Positions 16,361-23,614 of a stretch of 34,899 bases of DNA are shown piece after piece. The position numbers and the translations under genes were made by a program. Under the pieces are notes generated by a model. It was not told where the DNA came from, did no database searches, and saw only the letters and a list, made by a program, of their open reading frames with translations. Position 1 is the stretch's first letter; each line of letters starts with the position of its first letter. The stretch is from the NCBI GenBank assembly GCA_025062155.1, contig JANXAM010000026.1, positions 1 to 34,899 of the forward strand. Reading direction: 5' to 3'. The stretch comes from Gloeomargarita sp. SKYB120. GTDB taxonomy: Bacteria; Cyanobacteriota; Cyanobacteriia; Gloeomargaritales; Gloeomargaritaceae.

Positions 16361-18217
16361 CTAATTGTTCCTTTTGAAAGCGTGGATGGGTTGCTGCGGT
16401 GAACAATAGTCACTTAATCTATTGGTATCCAGAAATTCTTGCACGCTGTTGAACGCATTGAAAAACAAGGGAGTTCCAGCAAAGGAAAGAGGAGAAACGG
16501 GGCCAATGGTCATGAAGGAATATTCTCTACTGGCAATGTCAAATGAGGAGTGGGGGTCTCGGAATAGCTGGTAGAGATCGAGAGCTTTGCTGCGCCCACC
16601 CACCAATTCACCTAAGGCTTTGAACTCAGACCCCATCCCCAGGCCAAAACCAAAGAAAAAGATACGTAGTTGTTCCAGGATTTCCCGATGGAGACTGGAA
16701 AGCGTTTGGCTAATAAAAAACCACCCCACGCCGTATTTGCGGGTCGTGCGAGCTGCGTCAATTAAAATGGCGCGTACAGCTTTTTCCTCATCACTGTCTG
16801 GTTCTTCTCTGGGCGCTAGACGATGAGCTTCATCCATCAGCACTAATGTATTAAGACTGCGGTTTTGTTGGTAGGCTTGTTCCGCAGCAGTGCGAATGCC
16901 TTCTAGTAACCTTTTGATGACGAGAGATTGAATGGTCTCGTTCCAGAACAAAGGGATACTTTGGGATTCGGATACATCGCCGCCAAACAGGGGAAGTGTA
17001 TCCCAGCCGTTTGTTGTATTGGTTCCCTGTTCCACAGATAGGTCAATTACTACCAGGGGCCGTTGTGCTTGCTCAGGCGTAAACAAATCCGACAACAACC
17101 GTTCTACTTTTTGCGCTCCTTGCCGGTCGTCACGAAAGAGTTGCGTCACAGGTAGCCAAACATTCTGGTAGAGTTCATTGGGATTGGTTGCAGCTATCTG
17201 TTGAGTGACTCGTTCCCTAGCTTCTTTAGAACCATAGAATTGCACTTGGATGCGTTCTTCTCGCAGCCAGCGCCAAACCTTATCGAAACTCTCCCTTTTG
17301 TGTAAATCAGCCAGCCGCCCGTGGTTTTTGCGTAGCTGTTCACTGATGACTTCTGCTGCTTGCCGCTGGTTTTCTGCCGCTTTTACACCCAGCCGCTGAA
17401 AGAACCCAGATTCCAGCAGAATTTGCTCAAACAAATACCACCGGTCTAAGACCAAATCCCTGACGCTATAGACCTGTACAGGCTTCCCCAGACGATTCAA
17501 AATACGCCGCATTGGCAACTGAAACGCACCCGATGCCGCTTCACCCCTGGCGTCCTTGGCAAATTCGCCTTGGGGGTCAATGACCAGCAGGGCCATTTGA
17601 GGGTAGCGGGCATAGGCCAGCAGTATCATCTTGGCCAGCACTGATTTCCCCGAGCCAGTTTTGCCAAAAATGCCCAGGTGATAGGCTTCACCCGCCCCCT
17701 GCGGTCCTGTATCAAAATGCTTAAACCACAAGGGCAACAAGGGTTTGGAACCGTAAACATGCCCTAGATAGAAAAGCTGGTCTCGGTAGGGCGAAAGTAA
17801 TTCGTCGAGCACCCGATCATTCACCAGGCAAATGGGCGTACCGGTTGCAGGAACCGTTCCCAAAATGCTGGGGCAATAACCATTCACTCCCGCAGAAAAG
17901 ACAGCGCTGATGACCATCTCGCCGGCATGGGTGTCTTGGCGCTCGCTGACTGTGTCAATGCGTCCCCGCTGGCGAACCAAGCTCCGCATCGTCGGGTCTT
18001 CATGCCAAACGTTACGCAGCGTCACTTCGGTGATTTGACCGAGGGCGTAATGGGGAAACCCATCCTGCTGGTAGCGAAAGAGCGCTAGTTCCCCGACCAG
18101 TTTTTTGTTCACGGCGCTGGCCAGAATCTCTAGTGATATAGCACTACTTGAGGAAGGCGACCCGATGACCCCAATGCGTTCTGCTTGGTCAACAAGTTGG
18201 TCTAATTCCAGTCCCAT
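16361..18217 (-). CDS. herA: HerA-type ATPase (DUF87)
   Basis: The protein is about 618 aa from the ATG at 18217. HerA ATPases are hexameric DNA translocases that work with NurA nucleases. An N-terminal HAS-barrel-like region (IGVIGSPSSSS) precedes Walker A GKTGSGKS (185-192), LLVIDPQGEFA, Walker B LVLMDEAHRLAP (D462, E463) and a sensor-like FISQTL. The family match is to bacterial HerA/FtsK-superfamily proteins. An in-frame ATG at 18271 would overlap nurA by 29 nt and add 18 residues; either start is possible. It is last in the seven-gene run and directly follows nurA. Sampled lines are more AT-rich than the housekeeping genes around. In bacteria HerA is often part of anti-phage systems. Confidence 0.88.
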   Translation of the reverse strand: MGLELDQLVDQAERIGVIGSPSSSSAISLEILASAVNKKLVGELALFRYQQDGFPHYALGQITEVTLRNVWHEDPTMRSLVRQRGRIDTVSERQDTHAGEMVISAVFSAGVNGYCPSILGTVPATGTPICLVNDRVLDELLSPYRDQLFYLGHVYGSKPLLPLWFKHFDTGPQGAGEAYHLGIFGKTGSGKSVLAKMILLAYARYPQMALLVIDPQGEFAKDARGEAASGAFQLPMRRILNRLGKPVQVYSVRDLVLDRWYLFEQILLESGFFQRLGVKAAENQRQAAEVISEQLRKNHGRLADLHKRESFDKVWRWLREERIQVQFYGSKEARERVTQQIAATNPNELYQNVWLPVTQLFRDDRQGAQKVERLLSDLFTPEQAQRPLVVIDLSVEQGTNTTNGWDTLPLFGGDVSESQSIPLFWNETIQSLVIKRLLEGIRTAAEQAYQQNRSLNTLVLMDEAHRLAPREEPDSDEEKAVRAILIDAARTTRKYGVGWFFISQTLSSLHREILEQLRIFFFGFGLGMGSEFKALGELVGGRSKALDLYQLFRDPHSSFDIASREYSFMTIGPVSPLSFAGTPLFFNAFNSVQEFLDTNRLSDYCSPQQPIHAFKRNN

Positions 18218-18242
18218 AAAAAGCTTGCCATTCTGCTTGTGA

Positions 18243-19394
18243 TCATACCCCTGATTCTGTGCGATAGCCATGCAGTCCAAAGAAGACGTCGTCGAGATTG
18301 CCCTGGTAGGTTTCTGCAATCTGCTGACTCGTGATTTGCCGAAACGTGGGGATGGTTTTGGATAAATGTTTCACCATCCGGTCAGCCATGTATAGCGGGT
18401 AGGGTTCCATCATGGCGGGTGTACCGCACTGGTGACGAATACCGTGCAGGGCAATGGCAAGACGGGCTTGATTCTCCGCCACCGCACGGCTCATTTCAAT
18501 GCGCAGCGCCGGCAACCAGGGATACGGACGGTAGTAGAGCACCTGAATTTCACCAAGTAAGGCAATAATCTTCTCGGCCAACGGTTCAACTTTCGCCCGC
18601 ATTTCCAACTCGAGGGGATGCAAATTCAAATGCCAGGGTTCACTCGGTGGTTGCAAGCGTCTGGGTCGGGTGTATTCGCCCGGTTCCAACAAAAAGCTCA
18701 AAAGGCCCCGGTCATCATGGGTAGCCGGCCACCCCATCGCTTGGCCAATTTCTCGCTTGGTTGTGTACTTGGGGATAGCTAACCAACAGCGGTCGGTGCG
18801 CGTTGCAGCCAACACGGTCCAGTAAGCAGCCAAGATGTCGGGCACTTGCTGGCGAAAATGAGCGGTTGTCTCTAGCGATGCCGCCGCTTCACATCTATTC
18901 AGCGCCTGGTTGCAGTAAATCAGCGGCGTGGTGAGCGAACCGTCTAGGAAAACAACTTCATGGGGCGCCTGGGCTGCCAATTCCAGTTCCATACCTATCA
19001 TGAGTGCCCGCAGGATGGTCGTGGTTTCCGTTTCGTGCGTTTCTGTCTCCACCCAGACGCGATGTCGCGGTTCTGGCCAATGGCGCGTTTCTGAAGGCGG
19101 AGTCAGCCCTTCCACTGCCACTGCGGCTGCCGCGACCAAATCGTTGGTCAACAGGCGTTCAATTGCATAGGCACCATCAATACCGCAGGTGGTGGGAATG
19201 GGCACATAGGGCAACTCGGCATCTCGGCCCAACCAACCCGCCTGCTGGAGCTGTGCTCGCCATGTTTGCCGCTGTGCTCGGACGCGCTCGAAGTCCTGGA
19301 GCAATTTCTGGCCTAGGTTCTCCGTCCGTTGGAGCACTTCTTCCACCAGGGCTGCCGGCAACTCACCAAAGGGACGTTCTGCAAAGGTCATCAT
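18243..19394 (-). CDS. nurA: NurA-domain nuclease
   Basis: The 383-aa protein has the NurA layout. A helical N terminus is followed by a first metal-binding Asp in GIDGAY (D73), the second acidic motif VVFLDGSL (D151), a conserved region with the WLAIPKYTTKREIG stretch, and a C-terminal PYPLYMADRMVK motif. NurA is a Mn-dependent 5'-3' exonuclease and endonuclease with an RNase H-like fold, driven by HerA. The N terminus overlaps the last 32 nt of druA, and the herA start lies 25 nt after its stop, so the three are translationally linked. The start is one of two tandem ATGs (19394 or 19391). The only HerA/NurA pair in the window is this one. Confidence 0.85.
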   Translation of the reverse strand: MMTFAERPFGELPAALVEEVLQRTENLGQKLLQDFERVRAQRQTWRAQLQQAGWLGRDAELPYVPIPTTCGIDGAYAIERLLTNDLVAAAAVAVEGLTPPSETRHWPEPRHRVWVETETHETETTTILRALMIGMELELAAQAPHEVVFLDGSLTTPLIYCNQALNRCEAAASLETTAHFRQQVPDILAAYWTVLAATRTDRCWLAIPKYTTKREIGQAMGWPATHDDRGLLSFLLEPGEYTRPRRLQPPSEPWHLNLHPLELEMRAKVEPLAEKIIALLGEIQVLYYRPYPWLPALRIEMSRAVAENQARLAIALHGIRHQCGTPAMMEPYPLYMADRMVKHLSKTIPTFRQITSQQIAETYQGNLDDVFFGLHGYRTESGV

Positions 19395-20514
19395 TTGGGG
19401 TTAGCAGCAAGCGTTGTGGGATTTCTTGTTTACGCCACTCTTGCCATCGCTGGACCCGTTCAACACGCGGCAACAACCAACGCACTCGCCACCAGGCCAC
19501 CAGGTCTGCCAACGGTAAATCCCGATAGACCGGCGCTGCGTCCTGACCAGCCATGTAGGCTTCCAAGTTATCCACTAAGCGGAACAAAAATACTTCTCGC
19601 TTAACGCCGTGTCGCAACCAGTCCGAAGGGAGTCCCAGCCGGTGCAAGGCGCGCACCATTGTTTGCCATTTTAGGCGGGGTCCTGTGCCGAAACCGCCGC
19701 GCGTGGAAATCCCTTGCTGTTCCAAAAATTGGCGAAACAGGGGATAAAGCTCCATGAGATGGAAGGTGCCGTAGCCTTCAGTGTAACCCAGCGATTCGGC
19801 AATGAGCAGGTCCTTGTAGCGCAGGCGATTGTAGAGACTGCTACGGCCAAAGGCGCTGGTGGTGGTCAGAGCCACGAGATGGGCAGGTAATAGCCGTTGT
19901 TCGATTTCGGTATAGTGACCGGCGTATTTGCGGGCATAGGTCTGGCGAATCTCATTGGATGCTGCGATCAGAGCAATCAATTTACCGGCCAGCAAGTCAG
20001 CGTAGGGTGGCACCGCCCCCAAGGTTTGAATATCCATCGTTTGGTTGACAAAGAGCGTCTTTTGCCCCGGGGGATAGCGAAACAACCGGTCCCGCGCCGG
20101 AAAACTCAAAGGTGGTGACTGCAACGCCAGCAATCCCATGAGTTTGCCGTTGGACTGGTCCATCACTAGAAAACGCAATCGCCGCCCATAGCCCTTGGAA
20201 AATGGAATGGACCACAACAGGCGAGCCAGGCGAAACAGGTTGTGTTGGGACTCCGTTCTAACTTCCCACAGCACTGGGTCAATCCGTTCCGGTACAACGT
20301 CACAGCCATCGGCGAAAAAGTCCAGGTACTTCGGCAAGTGTTGCCGTAACCACCCTTGGCGAGCGACAATTTCCAACTGCGCAGCCGGCTGATGGATATG
20401 CCGCAAACGCTCTTTGCTCACCCCTTGAAAACACAACTCGCCATCTACGGCAATGCCAAATCCCAGCGCCTTGAGTTTATCCAGAACTAATTCCCGCAGC
20501 GTGGCCGCGTCCAC
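19363..20514 (-). CDS. druA: DruA-family (DUF4338) protein
   Basis: The 383-aa protein closely follows the DUF4338/DruA pattern of the Druantia type I anti-phage system. Landmarks are WSIPFSKGYGRRLRFLVMD (101-119), KLMGLLAL followed by the PARD motif (124-142), GAVPPYADLLAGKLIALIA (166-184), ALTTTSAFGRSSLYNRL (215-231), a GFGTGPRLKW motif (274-283) and HGVKREVFLFRL (302-313). The molecular role of DruA is not established; a nucleic-acid-acting function is usually presumed. The GTG at 20514 is the first start after an in-frame TGA. The gene overlaps nurA. No DruB-E genes are found, so the neighbours differ from known Druantia types. Confidence 0.88.
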   Translation of the reverse strand: MDAATLRELVLDKLKALGFGIAVDGELCFQGVSKERLRHIHQPAAQLEIVARQGWLRQHLPKYLDFFADGCDVVPERIDPVLWEVRTESQHNLFRLARLLWSIPFSKGYGRRLRFLVMDQSNGKLMGLLALQSPPLSFPARDRLFRYPPGQKTLFVNQTMDIQTLGAVPPYADLLAGKLIALIAASNEIRQTYARKYAGHYTEIEQRLLPAHLVALTTTSAFGRSSLYNRLRYKDLLIAESLGYTEGYGTFHLMELYPLFRQFLEQQGISTRGGFGTGPRLKWQTMVRALHRLGLPSDWLRHGVKREVFLFRLVDNLEAYMAGQDAAPVYRDLPLADLVAWWRVRWLLPRVERVQRWQEWRKQEIPQRLLLTPNDDLCRTSLW

Positions 20515-20559
20515 TCCTCACCGCTTTGATTGCATTCCAAACCCACTATACTCCAAACG

Positions 20560-20835
20560 TCACACATCAGATTCAGCATCAGTATCAAACTCCTGTAACG
20601 CTGCGTGGGCAACCGCCGGATGACAATACTGGCACCCCAAACAGTCGTACTGCAACGGTTGCATTTTTTGAGATGCAGTCGCCAGGAGTGCTTGCAGGTC
20701 AGAAGCGTCGTTGGGATTGAGCTTAGGCAACATCTCTGTTAGGAACTTGAGCACATAAGCCATGCAGCCACATTTCTGGCATTTCGGTAGGGCCATAGCG
20801 GTTTCAATTTCATAGCGAACTTTGTCTAAAGACAT
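20560..20835 (-). CDS. Six-Cys small protein, putative metal/Fe-S binding
   Basis: The 91-aa protein has two Cys clusters: C19-X2-C22-X-C24 (PKCQKCGCM) and C65-X2-C68-X2-C71-H72 (DCLGCQYCHPAVAHAAL). A helix separates them. The spacing suggests one zinc or iron-sulfur site formed by both clusters. It faintly recalls N-terminal segments of larger cyanobacterial proteins containing CLGC-x-CYPA, but I cannot name the family. Its C-terminal tail is acidic. It lies 45 nt upstream of druA and 68 nt downstream of the CARF gene on the same strand, so it may be an adaptor or regulator of the cluster. Confidence 0.7.
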   Translation of the reverse strand: MSLDKVRYEIETAMALPKCQKCGCMAYVLKFLTEMLPKLNPNDASDLQALLATASQKMQPLQYDCLGCQYCHPAVAHAALQEFDTDAESDV

Positions 20836-20903
20836 AGCTGCTGCAAGTTTGTCAGCGAGATCATTGGAAAACCAAGAACGGAGCTTTGACCAGCATCAGT
20901 GAC

Positions 20904-22058
20904 CTAGCCATGCGAGCGATAACGCCGGTTCAATTGGTCAGCAGCCCACACTAGCGATTGCGGCGATTCATCGGTCAAAAGCAATCGAAAACGACCCCCA
21001 AAGTTGCGGTCTTGATACGTACCTATCAATTGCTTTTCCGTACCATTATCCCACACATAGAAACCAGTCCCTTTGATGGCTGATTGTTTGTCGTAGGGAA
21101 GTGAAAATGCAGTTTTTACCCAGGGTGTCTCTCGCCATACCTTTTCGACAAATTCTGCAAATCCTTTGGGATAGTTATCATCACCAAAACGGGGTTGCTT
21201 CTTCTGTTCACCCGTCGCTGGTACAAGCTGAATGGGTTTGGGATGCCGTATCCGAAACCCGTCCAAATAAATTTGCCCAACCGGACTCAATTCATAAACC
21301 GGTGTACCGTCCATTTCCACTTCAATCAACAGCACCTTTAATTTCTCATCCACTCGGCCAATTTCATCTTCAGACAGGGCTTCCCCTTTCTCAAAGTCAG
21401 TAAGCAACCACGAATTTCGACCAAGCAAATCGTAGTCGAAGGCAACTGGTAACGGCGGGAAATCAATAATTTCTGAGAAGCGTTCATGCTTGTAAAAGAC
21501 GGGTATATCTAGTACTTGACCCATAATAACAGCTACAGCAATCTGAGCTTTGTAACCACCGGTGGCATCAATAGCGACATACTCAGGCCCGCCAAAGCGC
21601 TGGATGATCTCCCCACACTTGCGCACCAGATTCCGTAACCCATGGATTTTGAAATCCGTGGGACGTTGGTCCTGCAACTGCTCGACAACAATGTATTCAA
21701 TATTACGCAGCTTTAAGTCTGAACGGTTCTCAAAATAAATTTGTAAAAACTGACCGGTATTTTGACCGATGGGCGTATCGGAAACCAGAAAAATTAGATT
21801 CTCCAGAGACAACCACTTTTTACGACGGGCTTCTTCAATGGTGTTGATTTCCGCGCCACACAGTCGCTCAGTAGGAGGTATGCGCAGGAGTTCTTTGGCT
21901 AATTCACGCCAGTTTTGGGCATCGTAGGCTCGCCGGATGGCTTCCCAATTGGCTGGCGCGTTGGGTGTAACAGCCGACAACCGGCTCAAGTTGCCTTCGA
22001 ACAGACTGGTGCCAACGGTGCAAATGAGAGTGTTGCGCTTTGACATGGTGTCGCTCAC
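20904..22058 (-). CDS. Orphan CARF protein (APE2256-like)
   Basis: The 384-aa protein has an N-terminal CARF Rossmann fold of the Cas_APE2256 type. It opens LICTVGTSLFEGNL (11-24) and carries the ligand-pocket motif VAIDATGGYKAQIAVA (161-176), then IPVFYKHERFSEIIDFPPLP. A winged-helix-like segment follows (about 225-270). The last 100 residues (285-384) are a separate domain of unknown type. A RelE-like toxin fold is conceivable from its small mixed alpha/beta look, but not shown. CARF domains bind cyclic oligoadenylates made by type III CRISPR Cas10; no cas gene is in the window. The GTG at 22058 overlaps the preceding stop (GTGA), so translation is coupled to the protease-like gene. Sampled lines are AT-rich. 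Confidence 0.82.
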   Translation of the reverse strand: MSDTMSKRNTLICTVGTSLFEGNLSRLSAVTPNAPANWEAIRRAYDAQNWRELAKELLRIPPTERLCGAEINTIEEARRKKWLSLENLIFLVSDTPIGQNTGQFLQIYFENRSDLKLRNIEYIVVEQLQDQRPTDFKIHGLRNLVRKCGEIIQRFGGPEYVAIDATGGYKAQIAVAVIMGQVLDIPVFYKHERFSEIIDFPPLPVAFDYDLLGRNSWLLTDFEKGEALSEDEIGRVDEKLKVLLIEVEMDGTPVYELSPVGQIYLDGFRIRHPKPIQLVPATGEQKKQPRFGDDNYPKGFAEFVEKVWRETPWVKTAFSLPYDKQSAIKGTGFYVWDNGTEKQLIGTYQDRNFGGRFRLLLTDESPQSLVWAADQLNRRYRSHG

Positions 22059-22561
22059 AGTCCACGGGGATGGTCAAGGGGGACAACCCGAAAAATGCGT
22101 TTCGTGTGATGGTCATTGCAGCGATGAGAAAAAGCATCGGTTGCCTGTCCGGTTTGGGGGTCTAGAATCTGGTCGCGATGCAACACCACGATATGGGAAC
22201 CCGTGACCCAGCCCCGCTCATCGGGGTCGCCAAGAATTGCCGCCGGGTCATTGCGAGTGTAATAGCTTAGGGTAAACAGGTCATCCAGCGCCACTAGCTC
22301 CGCCATGTAGTACTTCAACTTGCGGACATCAGTGGGACAGTAAGCCAGCTTCATGTTGGCCACCTGTAGCGCTTCCGACCAGGAGACCGGGTCTTGGGTG
22401 TTAATCCGGCCTTGGAATTCTTCAGGTGTGCGACCGGTCAAGATGGCCAACACGGTTGAAACACAATGGGGACCCTGTTGCTGGATGGGCTGGAACACCC
22501 GTTTGCGGAAAAACGCTTCGTCTTGGCGGGGCCACAGCGAGCAGGTTGCGTCGTAGGGCAT
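22055..22561 (-). CDS. Papain-like (C39-type) putative cysteine protease
   Basis: The protein is 168 aa and resembles single-domain papain-fold/C39-like peptidases. A QQQGPHCVSTVLAILTG stretch fits the catalytic Cys region (C33, with Q28 or Q29 as oxyanion Gln). GSHIVVLHRDQILDPQTG fits the catalytic His (H123) and Asp (D134) pattern seen in this fold (H, then strand, then DP). It has no signal peptide. Substrates cannot be guessed. Alternatives are transglutaminase-like or an inactive relative. It is coupled to the CARF gene by a 4-nt GTGA overlap and lies 8 nt after the 137-aa gene. A protease next to a CARF sensor is suggestive. Confidence 0.5.
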   Translation of the reverse strand: MPYDATCSLWPRQDEAFFRKRVFQPIQQQGPHCVSTVLAILTGRTPEEFQGRINTQDPVSWSEALQVANMKLAYCPTDVRKLKYYMAELVALDDLFTLSYYTRNDPAAILGDPDERGWVTGSHIVVLHRDQILDPQTGQATDAFSHRCNDHHTKRIFRVVPLDHPRGL

Positions 22562-22569
22562 GGCTGTTT

Positions 22570-22983
22570 TTATCCCCCCTGCAAGCGCTCCTGAATCTCC
22601 ATTAATTGTTCGCGCTCATCCACCACTCCATGGGGCAAGGGCAATTCTAGGTTCGGCCATAGGGGTAAATCGGCACACGGACAGGGGCCGGTCTGCATTC
22701 CCACTACCTTGACGGGCACGGGCATTCCACAACGACTACACGGAATAAACTCCCATTCGGGGGAACACAACTGCGCCAGCGTGACCTCAGTACCGCTCAG
22801 GGAGTAACGCTCTAGACCGTCCTGCTCCATCTGTCGCCACAGCGCCAAAAATTCAGGGCTATAGTCTCCTGCTTGGGCGACATGCACTGGCCGCCAATGG
22901 CGTTGGCCATCCGTGACCGTCTTGCCCGCCTGGAACCAACAGGCAAGATAGTGAAAAACGGCTTCCCTAGCGGCCATAGGCAT
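22570..22983 (-). CDS. Conserved hypothetical with CxxC/CPC motif
   Basis: The 137-aa soluble protein has a central IPCSRCGMPVPVKVV motif and a later GPCPCADLP (C82, C85, C101, C103), probably binding one zinc. The N-terminal half is helical. I recall similar cyanobacterial hypothetical proteins but no function. It is first in the seven-gene minus-strand run. ATGs at 22983 and 22977 are both possible. A TATAGA box lies at 22994-22999, only about 10 nt upstream, which would give a nearly leaderless transcript and is a weak promoter candidate. Confidence 0.6.
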   Translation of the reverse strand: MPMAAREAVFHYLACWFQAGKTVTDGQRHWRPVHVAQAGDYSPEFLALWRQMEQDGLERYSLSGTEVTLAQLCSPEWEFIPCSRCGMPVPVKVVGMQTGPCPCADLPLWPNLELPLPHGVVDEREQLMEIQERLQGG

Positions 22984-23061
22984 TCTCAGAACATCTATAC
23001 TTTACGCTAGCAAATTGTCGCCTGGGGGGCCGGTAAGCGTAAGAAAGGTTTAAGCAACGGT

Positions 23062-23571
23062 TTATTCAGAAAAAAAGAAATACTTCACCAGCGCGCCAAG
23101 CATGCCCACCACAATCGCCCCGAACGCACTACGGCTGAGCAGTTCTTCATTGGCAACCCGCTTGTCGAGACCATTGAATCGCTCATCAAGGCGCTTGATT
23201 TCTCCCTTGAGTTCCGTAAAGTGAACATCTATTTTCTTGTCTAATTCCCCAAAACGGACATCAATCTTTCTGTCTAATTCAGCAGCGCGATTCTCAGCTT
23301 TCTTGTCTAGCTCAGCAAAGCGAGTGTCCACTTCCGCAAATCGAACATCAATCTTTTTTTCCAGCTCGGCAAAGCGGGTGTCCACTTCTGCAAAGCGGAC
23401 ATCAATCTTTTTTTCCAGCTCGGCAAAGCGGGTGTCTATCTTTTTGTCCAGTTCAGCAAAGCGGCTGTCCACCTCGGCAAGGCGGACATCAATCTTCCGG
23501 TCTAGGGCGTCAATCTTGCGGTCCAGGGCAAGTAGAATCTCTCGCAAGTCCTGATTGCTGGATTCACTCAT
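23062..23571 (-). CDS. Repeat coiled-coil protein with C-terminal membrane anchor
   Basis: The 169-aa protein is a long helix built from repeated KIDVRFAEVDTRFAELEK-like units (18 residues, variants of F-A-E-[LV]-[DE]-x-[KR]), extending from about residue 10 to 135. It ends with a hydrophobic segment (SAFGAIVVGMLGALVKYFF) near 148-166. This resembles DUF1640/CCDC90- or Bdr-type coiled-coil proteins that project from a membrane. It has no signal peptide, so the anchor is probably a C-terminal tail. The function is unknown. It lies 78 nt upstream of the island's first gene on the same strand, so it could read into it. Confidence 0.65.
   Translation of the reverse strand: MSESSNQDLREILLALDRKIDALDRKIDVRLAEVDSRFAELDKKIDTRFAELEKKIDVRFAEVDTRFAELEKKIDVRFAEVDTRFAELDKKAENRAAELDRKIDVRFGELDKKIDVHFTELKGEIKRLDERFNGLDKRVANEELLSRSAFGAIVVGMLGALVKYFFFSE
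23324..23431 (-). repeat. Two tandem 54-nt repeats inside the coiled-coil gene
   Basis: Two adjacent 54-nt units (23324-23377 and 23378-23431) are nearly identical, each encoding an 18-residue block. A third, partial unit follows from 23432, and diverged blocks precede. Such a tract can change copy number by slippage in multiples of 54 nt without breaking the frame. Confidence 0.8.
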
Positions 23572-23614
23572 GGGTAAATGCTGGCAATACCAGTAAAATT
23601 TTAACCCATGAACG

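Noticed and set aside
16361-22983. CRISPR array or cas genes near the CARF gene
   Set aside because: No regularly spaced repeats and no Cas1, Cas2, Cas10 or RAMP-like sequence is visible anywhere in the window.
23324-23431. Tandem repeats as a CRISPR array
   Set aside because: Units are directly adjacent without spacers and are in-frame coding sequence.
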